In this document: positions 57,888 to 64,000 of the stretch, piece after piece
Layout of the letters: the number at the start of each line of letters is the position of its first letter
Position numbering within the stretch: the first letter of the stretch is position 1
Assembly (NCBI GenBank): GCA_023653785.1
Contig: JAMKCH010012716.1
Coordinates: 37,898-101,897 of the forward strand
From: Ophioderma brevispina
Lineage: Eukaryota; Echinodermata; Ophiuroidea; Amphilepidida; Ophiodermatidae
Length of the DNA: 64,000 nt
Direction: 5' to 3'
Translations under genes and position numbers: made by a program
The notes under the pieces: generated by a model
What the model was told of the DNA's origin: nothing
Seen by the model: the letters and a program-made list of their open reading frames with translations, nothing else
The model's database searches: none

Positions 57888-60800
57888 CTGAAAAACAAAA
57901 GAATTTTGAAAGGAATTATATAAAATAAGAAATGTTTTTTTTTAAATGTAAAATTTAATTTGCTATTTCTTTTTCTTAGACACTCATTATAAGTGACCTT
58001 TTATTGCACATAATGTAAAATAACTTTAAAGTTTTTTAACAATCAAATAAAAGTTCAATAACGAATATATGCGTTTCCCTAGATCTTTATTAGGATACCC
58101 AACGGTAAGTACACTTTGCAAAAATTTTCGTTTAACTCTGTCCCAAAAAAAACGATACAGGATCAAAAACAAACTTGACCCGATTGTGTCCTCCATTTGA
58201 ATGTTTAAGTAGTTTGTGGTAGCACCGGAAATGATATCCCATTATCTTTAATTTGCTTGCTAAGAAATTCCAATCGGTTCAATTTTGGCGAGCTACAGTC
58301 TTTTGAATCACATGTAGTCAGTCTTTCCCCCATCCACGGATTCCCATTTGAATGCCCGGTCTGGCCAACTAAGTATAGCAGATGACTCCGCCAAAATGAT
58401 GGATAAGGGTATGTCCTGTTGTTTTTCAATAAAGTTGTATTTTTAAAGGTCAAAAAGTCAGTGATAATGGTAGTTTTTTTTGTAACACTTTTTTCAAGAT
58501 GTGGTATTTTGGTCTACACATATATACAATACTTTTAAACCTCAAAAGGTTGTCACCGATGTCTGTTTCCTTGCAGATGGCATGAATTTCATTCAAGCCT
58601 CCAAAATTGATACATGTATCAATTACTTATTTTTAAAAGATTATTTATGATTGATGAGGACGTAGAAACGTTTAAGAGGGTCGACTGTAAATTTTGGACT
58701 GAATTTTGTGGGGTTAAATATCGTCATATTACTTCTGCCAGTCAATAATAGCCCGATGTTTCTTCTGGACACAGATTTCCCCTCGCTGAACGCCGTTCAT
58801 TTTTATGTGAATCCGGGACATAGTGTAAAACCGACTAATTGATTCAAACTACTGTAGCTTGGTCTATACCTAACCATGTGAATGATCTTTACATCTAATT
58901 AAAACTAATAACGCATCTTTCAGTGATCCCACATATGTTAATATCTGTTACTACAAATTCAAAATGGCAGACAAAATCATGATCAATTTTTTTTTACTCA
59001 CCCTGTTGTTTTGAATTGTTATGATACGACATTATGAAATATGATTTAAATTGTATGTCAACTAGGTCAAAGGTACATCCATGGAGAAATTTGTCACACT
59101 GTTTTCCGATCTTTTGGGAAAAGCGATCCTTTTCCCGCAAGGCACTGGCTCGAGTCCCGTTGTGTAGCCTCGCCGGGGTCTCAACATCGATTGATTGGGT
59201 GGGGAAGGATATGGTGAAGGGGAAATCCGCTCTCTGTTTTCTAATGAACATGACTGGCCCAATTCCAATCTGCAGTCTTGAGCATGGGGATGGTTCAGTC
59301 AAATTTGGCAACTATTTTTTTCATATTGTAGATATCCTGCGTATTAGGCAATTTGTCATATCGACCTGTTTCATGTCTGACTCTTTTCACCCAAATTGGA
59401 ACTTTTTATTCCAACTGTTTTCTTTTACAGTTAGACCCAACATGGGTCCATCATCGAAGATCAATATTTTTCCGTGGTTTCCAATAAGAAAGTCCCCCTC
59501 GCCTCCGAACAATGCATACTCACCAACTATTTCATAGAGTGACCTCCTGCAGAAGTTCTTTGATATTTTGGTTCTCCTTTGTTCTATTCGACTAAAACAT
59601 GTGCTGGAGTAATGGTGGGAGGCCACTCCTCCCCAAATTGCCCGCTTTGGGATAGGTATAGGCGAACCACCACAAATCCGGACGATTGTATCCCACCGAG
59701 AAGAAATAAAACGAAATGCATATGTGAGAATATAATCGGGTTGACAACAGAAGAACGTAACTCAAACTGAAAAGAATTATTAAAAAAAAATTTCTTTGTA
59801 TTCTGCTGTAAATACTGCTTTTGAGAAATTTATGTTTACTCTTTTCTACTAAGCAAATCTATTCATTACTCAATATGTAAACATCTCATAAAGCTCTTAT
59901 TGACTGTAAGCAAACTATATCTAAACAAAGAACAACTTTTAATTATGAACAGCAGAATAAGAAATTCTGTTAATATTCTTTTTCGGTTGAGTTACTCTTT
60001 CTGTTTGCAACCCTCGAAAAATGGTTGTGTCAAATGCATACAATACATTTTTTGAATAGAATAACTCTTATATCATTGATCTATACGATAAATCATAAAG
60101 GACCAAGAATTGAACGCTGCAGAACACCGATCAACTTGTTTAATTTCAAATTCATAAGATTTAATGAACGATCAGTAACATGTTGCTAGGGTAGCTTTCA
60201 AACCATTTTAATACAATCCCTCTCAAATCATGCTTTTGCTGAGTAAAATGTCATGATTAATTGAATCAAAGAAAGACTTTAGATAAATCAAAGTAAATAC
60301 GCAAAGCAGCTTCAATATTTTCAACCCCGTTGTTAACCTTGTCAAGTAAACCAATGATTTCCATTTCTGTCGAATGATTCGGTCTTAAGCCAAAGTGTTT
60401 GCTAGTAATAATTCTATATTTTTGAATAAATCATAAGCATCTACTAAAACCCAAACGCTCTACAATTTAAGAAAATAAAGGCAAAAAAGATACGGGGCGA
60501 TAATTGAAATATATCATTGAACATTGTTTTTTTTTGTAGACCGAAACGAAGTTAGCAATTTTGAGATCGCTAGGAACGACACCTTTCATAATTGAAGAAT
60601 TAAAATGGTAAAGAGTGTGGCGTACTTGTTCATTCGCTACTTTTTTGTGGCCCAGGACTTTGTCTGGATCAAGGTTACTTATAATTTTGGTTATGCCATT
60701 TGCAACAATAGCGCGGGGTAACGTCACTTCGAGTTAAAATCCGTTGAAAACAAAACATGCACCATACCTGTGTGGCAGGAGATATGGTCCTCCGGGCTCA

Positions 60801-63272
60801 CAGTCCGGGAACAATGGTGAACAATAGGGCAATCGATTCAGTTGACTCTTCACGCAACATTAGTTTTACGCTTTATTCCGTTGTCGTCTATGGAACCCGG
60901 ACTATGATACCTGCCGGACAATGAATACTTTCACACCGGAACGCGCAAAATACAACCTTTTCTCAACGTTTCCTCGGCATGGGATTCATTCATAGGAATA
61001 TTTTGTGCCCAGGGATGTCTCTAAATGCTCCACGTAGTCAGGCTTTTGCCAATATAAGTGGTTTGGTAACCAAAACCTAAAACGGAATCGCTAGACATGA
61101 CAAAGTATAAATTAAATGTAGGAAGTAGAAGGGCGTAATGACTGATTTGCTAAATTGCATTGTTTTATTTTCAACGGCAGATGAATAAAGTGCCTACATT
61201 ATCTCGGCGACCTATAGGTGACAGTTAGAAGATTAGTTCGTAATGGTTTGAAAAATATTCTTGGTAATTTTTTGTCGACATATTCGTTATCTAGTTGTTT
61301 CGAAAAAATTGGCACCAATATTTACAAAAAAATGGTTAAAATCGTTAGAGATCTAATAAGGATCAGTAATACTTGGTACTTGGTTTGGTATCCTCTGAAG
61401 ACTTCCACATGGGAATTTTAACAGGATGTGCAAGGAAGTGATGCGTTAAAGATGAGAGAGGAGCCATTGTTAAATGCATCTTTTGATGGTTGGGAGATAA
61501 TAGCTTGGGGAAGATATTCCATTCGGATATGCTTCTTACACAGACAAATAACAATAACTCAATTATTGAATCCACTACATCAAGGGTCAGAAGTGTAATT
61601 ATCATACATGTATAGAGTCCAGAAAGTATTGGGAGGTTTCATTTATTGAATGGGTAACGTGTAATGCCAATGCAAAAGAGTGAATTTCACTCTTTTAGAG
61701 TAACTACAGGGCCCACTGTGAAAAGAGTGAAATTTCAAACCTTTCGAAAATGCGTTTGAGTGATCAAATTTAACTTGATAATTTAAGAAATAATGATTTT
61801 ATTTATCATTTTGTAAATTATCAAGAGAAAATTGGATCCAAAATGTTCTTTGAAAATTTTCGGAGTGGACCTTGCAGTGTCTCTAAAAAGAGTTAAATTC
61901 ACTCACTCTTTTGCATTTAGAGAGAACCTAGTCTTACCTTTTTATGTAATGTAGATATAAGCTCAGCAAACCATATAAAACACTCCCAGTTTCTACACAC
62001 CCAAATAAAATATAATCTGCGAAGTTTGTACTTTTTGGTTTCATCTCTGTGAAAAAATGTAAATAGACAGAATTTGCGTAATAGAATTAATGCAAAACCT
62101 ATTGCTGTAGAAGTACATTATACTCATCATAATAGGCACTGGTAATAACCAATACAAGAGGTTTTTTTTCAAAATTTTTTCAAAGGTAGGATAGAGTGTG
62201 GTCCAGTGAATACAACGACAGACTCATGATCCAAAGGTCGGGTGTTCGAGTCCTGCCGTGACCTACGTGCTTAGGCAAGACACTTTGCTTTCCTCTCTCT
62301 ACCAAGGTGCAAAACGGGGAGCTGTTAGGAAAGACCATGTATTGAGCACCGCCCAAACGACCACCAAACGTATACTTAGGTCATTTGTATGGCAACCGAC
62401 GCATTCTTGTGGAAGCGGAATCAATTTAAAGCGGTTTGGTATTTTGTGAAAGGCACTATAATCTCGACATTTTTAAAAATTTATTTTAGTATAATCTTTA
62501 TGCCTACATATTACTTTTACAGTTGCTTTACTTACAACAACGCTTGTAGAACGGCTGCGTAGGGCGTAACCCCTACTCCACCTGCAATACACACGCTCGT
62601 ACGATACCGAAAAACATCTTCACTTGGACTACCGTAAGGTCCATCCACATGAAATCTATTACAAAAGGTATACAGCAAAAGGTAGAGTAAGAGAAAAAGC
62701 AAAATTTAATGTTATTGACAGAAGATTATCGTGCAATGTATTATTGTACATATAAAAACCAACGCACAATGAATATCAACTTTTATATCTCTTAAAATTG
62801 TGAATGTTCATGCAGAGTAAATACCATTTGATAAACATCTTTTTTAGTATTACATTTCGGTATCGTCTATTCTTACCTTGGCAATCCAGAGTTTCTTGAA
62901 AACTGTCTACTTTTGTTTTGTATTCCACTAAGATTTAATAAGGCTTCTGTAGTGACACTTGACATATAAAATGCAACTTATTTTATTACCCGACTTTACG
63001 CTTTCTGTGGTTTAGCAGGCAGACAACGAACGGCAATTCTTATTCAGCGGGCGCGTGGTTTATCATGTTACACAAGAAATTTGATTTGGTTTAGGTCAAA
63101 GCTTTCGACCATCCATTACGAGGTAATAGATGGTCTATTCTGATCTGCAACGCAAGGGAGGAATTAAAAGATCTATTTCTATTTAACTTGTAATGATTTC
63201 GTGAAAACTTACCTGTCCATCGCCTTGGACCCGTATATGTAATTTAAATGAAGGTTTTGATTTCGTGGGACA
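57740..63272 (-). CDS. NOX4: NOX4-like NADPH oxidase, six 3' exons (partial, frame disrupted)
   Basis: NOX4-family enzymes are membrane flavocytochromes that pass electrons from NADPH through FAD and haem to oxygen, giving hydrogen peroxide. The haem-binding membrane half is not in the window. Six exons read in order: 63,213-63,272 (FAD-domain strand), 62,877-62,946, 62,536-62,655 (VDGPYGSPSED and the NADPH-site motif GGVGVTPYA), 61,938-62,046 (LRRLYFIWVCR), 59,524-59,696 (NRPD, LYLSQ) and 57,740-57,887 (VFVCGP, HFNKE). The wording of these blocks matches NOX4 better than NOX2 or NOX5. Intron phases agree at every junction except the first, where the chain is one base out. Exon 5 has an internal frame change, in-frame stops and no AG acceptor. 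The C-terminus lacks the usual final Phe and runs on about ten residues. I am sure of the family; whether it is functional, a pseudogene or a victim of consensus errors is open. Confidence 0.88.
59524..59696 (-). pseudogene. NOX4: NOX4-like exon 5, frame-shifted
   Basis: The total length of 173 bases is almost exactly that expected, and the in and out phases (0 and 2) fit the neighbours. The donor TTG|GTGAGT is good. The first frame reads VGYNRPD; the sequence then shifts by one base to read VVVRLYLSQSG, and the end (KELLQEVTL) is back in the first frame. Both frames carry stops near 59,584-59,597. The place where the acceptor AG should stand, after a fine pyrimidine tract, reads CG (59,697-59,698). 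Homology to the NRPDY...LYLSQ region of NOX4 is clear; an intact coding state is not. Confidence 0.72.
60060..60730 (-). mobile_element. LINE (CR1/L2/jockey-like) reverse transcriptase fragment
   Basis: Read on the - strand, the conserved order of a non-LTR reverse transcriptase can be followed: a leading segment with SNLDPDKVLGH, then GVVPSDLKIANFVSVYKK, then NYRPVSFLPLFS, then HFGLRPNHST, then IYFDLSKVF, INHDILLS, and a decayed GVPQGSILGP block reading GVLQRSILGP. Several frame changes and stops separate these blocks, so it is an old, dead copy. It sits in the intron between NOX4-like exons 4 and 5. More decayed sequence of the same element probably continues to about 59,780. Family assignment beyond the CR1/L2/jockey group is not possible by eye. 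Confidence 0.82.
60773..60918 (+). repeat. dispersed MITE-like repeat, copy 2
   Basis: It starts GGCAGGAGATATGGTC and ends AACCCGGACTATGATACCTG-CCGG, forming terminal inverted repeats. It is the inverted counterpart of 53,088-53,240 and lies in a NOX4-like intron. Confidence 0.8.
61938..62046 (-). CDS. NOX4: NOX4-like exon 4: FIWVCR block
   Basis: This 109-base exon starts after TTTTTTCACAG and ends at AAAAAG|GTAAGA. It reads DETKKYKLRRLYFIWVCRNW and then ECFIWFAELISTLHKK. LYFIWVCR and the W-F-A-[ED]-L helix are conserved in NOX4 and NOX2. Phase 1 in joins perfectly to exon 3 (split Leu codon) and phase 0 out fits exon 5. There are no stops. Confidence 0.92.
62190..62468 (+). mobile_element. 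tRNA-derived SINE (copy 1)
   Basis: The head looks like a tRNA, with an A box GTGTGGTCCAGTG and a B box GGTGTTCGAGTCC. A non-tRNA body follows with GGCAAGACACTTTG, CGGGGAGCTGTTAGG and TGAGCACCGCCCAAA. The tail is AAAGCGGTTTGGTA...GAAAGGCACTATAA, a form common in invertebrate SINEs. It lies in a NOX4-like intron. The body matches the - strand SINE at 21,670-21,862, which shows that this is a family and not a tRNA gene. Confidence 0.8.
62536..62655 (-). CDS. NOX4: NOX4-like exon 3: NADPH-binding core
   Basis: This 120-base exon runs from acceptor TTTTGTAATAG to donor TT|GTAAGT. It encodes FHVDGPYGSPSEDVFRY, then SVCIAGGVGVTPYAAVLQAL. The GG-V-GVTP-[FY]-A stretch is the hallmark glycine-rich loop that binds NADPH in the ferredoxin-reductase-like domain of NOX enzymes. 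This is the clearest diagnostic block of the gene. The frame is open and undamaged. Confidence 0.93.
62877..62946 (-). CDS. NOX4: NOX4-like exon 2: FAD/NADPH linker
   Basis: This 70-base exon starts after ACTACAG and ends at CCAAG|GTAAGA. It reads ALLNLSGIQNKSRQFSRNSG followed by LP and a split Arg codon. It is the variable loop between the FAD-domain strand and the VDGP block. Its phases are 1 in and 2 out, and the out-phase fits the next exon exactly. An alternative acceptor 11 bases upstream (start at 62,957) is possible but does not fix the phase clash with the exon before. Confidence 0.72.
63213..63272 (-). CDS. NOX4: NOX4-like exon 1 of window: FAD-domain segment
   Basis: This 60-base exon has a good acceptor (TTTATTCCAG) and donor (CAG|GTAAGT). 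It reads CPTKSKPSFKLHIRVQGDGQ, which corresponds to the NOX4 strand that normally ends in Gly-Asp-Trp-Thr. Here the end reads GAT GGA CAG. One extra T would give Gly-Asp-Trp-Thr and the phase 1 needed by the next exon, so a single-base loss is likely. The preceding exon (FAD-binding HPFT block) is not seen before the right edge of the window. Confidence 0.82.
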
Positions 63273-63426
63273 CTGGAATAAAGACAGACACGGATTTAAT
63301 TAAGAGAAACATTAAAATCTATCGTTGGAAAGAGGCAAGCCTCAATGCGTTTTTTTTTTTTTTTCACCAAAAAATATTTTTAGTTTACAAACATGTTTTT
63401 TTCACAACACAAGCCTATCTTCCAAG

Positions 63427-63975
63427 TTAAAGCGGCACTGGCCACATTTTCACAAATATGCAAATTTCTTCAATGCTCTACAAATGATAGTCTAGGCCAA
63501 AGGAAGAATACAAGAACAGAGAATATTTACACTAAAAAATAACATACCCCAACAACAGATAGGTGACATGAGATGAGGGATTAAAGACATCAGGTACTTT
63601 GTAGGCCAAACTTTTAAGTTTTCAATTAACTTTAATCAACACATGTGTATATTACATTGAATATTTTGACTCGTACTCACTGATACTTAAACCACAAAAG
63701 GTTATAGACCGGTCATACAGTGTACATAGCGTGGGGAAACATGCAAACGGCGTTGCGTGTTTTGTGGGTTAAACGCCATTTTCGTCGATCTGATGAATTG
63801 AGCGTCCGCCGCGAAGGTTTAAATTACAAAATCGTTCTGTTTACCAATAAGGAGATGATTGGGTCTTAATCACTTTAGCGGTGGGGCTTTGTATAATAAA
63901 AGTTTACAACCAGGACAAAATATCGATTTTGAAAAATTTGATGGCGCATATTTTCAAAGGTGCCAGTGTCTATTA
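63427..63975. mobile_element. TTAA-flanked MITE, CACTGGCACATTT family (copy 2)
   Basis: It starts TTAAAGCGGCACTGGCCACA. It has AAATGATAGTCTAGGCC, AAAATCGTTCTGTTTACC and AAAATATCGATTTTGAAAAA as in copy 1. It ends GGTGCCAGTGTC, after which the last TTAA has decayed. It carries about 220 bases in the middle that copy 1 lacks. Confidence 0.78.
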
Positions 63976-64000
63976 TACCGAATTTCATAAACGAAAGAGG

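Noticed and set aside
58205..58453. A - strand frame (LLYLVGQTGHSNG...PKLNRLEFLSKQIKDN) as a NOX4-like exon
   Set aside because: It resembles the LYLSQ region only loosely, lacks usable splice sites and phase, and a better match exists at 59,524-59,696.
58985..59110. A - strand segment with DKFLHGCTF-DLVDIQF and a GTGAGT donor as a NOX4-like exon
   Set aside because: The same NOX4 part is already covered by exons 4 and 5 with matching phases; no acceptor in the right phase.
59034..59537. A 167-codon + strand frame, the second longest in the region
   Set aside because: It lies antisense to a NOX4-like intron and the edge of exon 5, with no recognisable motif.

Overview
The window is eukaryotic. 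It is AT-rich, has no compact gene order or operons, and its recognisable coding sequence is split into short exons with GT-AG borders. Most of it is transposon and repeat debris. A NOX4-type NADPH oxidase, a DIRS-type tyrosine-recombinase retrotransposon, tRNA-derived SINEs and many miniature inverted-repeat elements (MITEs) together suggest a marine invertebrate, most likely a deuterostome such as an echinoderm or hemichordate. The species cannot be fixed from the sequence alone.

Layout: 1-19 kb is intergenic DNA with old repeats, foldback elements and a candidate 2.3-kb hAT-like element. At 19.2-20.2 kb a TTAA-flanked element splits a minisatellite. SINE pieces and pyrimidine/GT-rich repeats lie at 20-24 kb. 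A GC-rich, decayed DIRS element occupies about 24.6-29.0 kb on the + strand, with reverse transcriptase, RNase H and tyrosine recombinase remnants followed by an inverted-repeat pair. Two pieces of a MADF/BESS protein lie at 32.2 and 36.5 kb on the + strand. Foldback elements and a short mariner with long inverted repeats lie at 37-40.3 kb. At 44.3-45.3 kb there is a 127-bp tandem array whose units carry four directly repeated nuclear-receptor half-sites; related older repeats continue to about 49 kb. More MITEs follow at 53-56 kb.

The best-supported gene runs on the - strand from 63,272 down to 57,740: six consecutive 3' exons of a NOX4-like NADPH oxidase, covering part of the FAD domain, the NADPH-binding domain and the C-terminus. 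The 5' exons lie beyond the right edge. Its introns hold a LINE reverse-transcriptase fragment, a SINE and MITEs. The frame is broken at several points, so it is either a recent pseudogene or a real gene read through consensus errors.

No rRNA, CRISPR array, operon or intact transposase was found. Most open frames of 60-110 codons in the window show no homology that I recognise and are probably chance.
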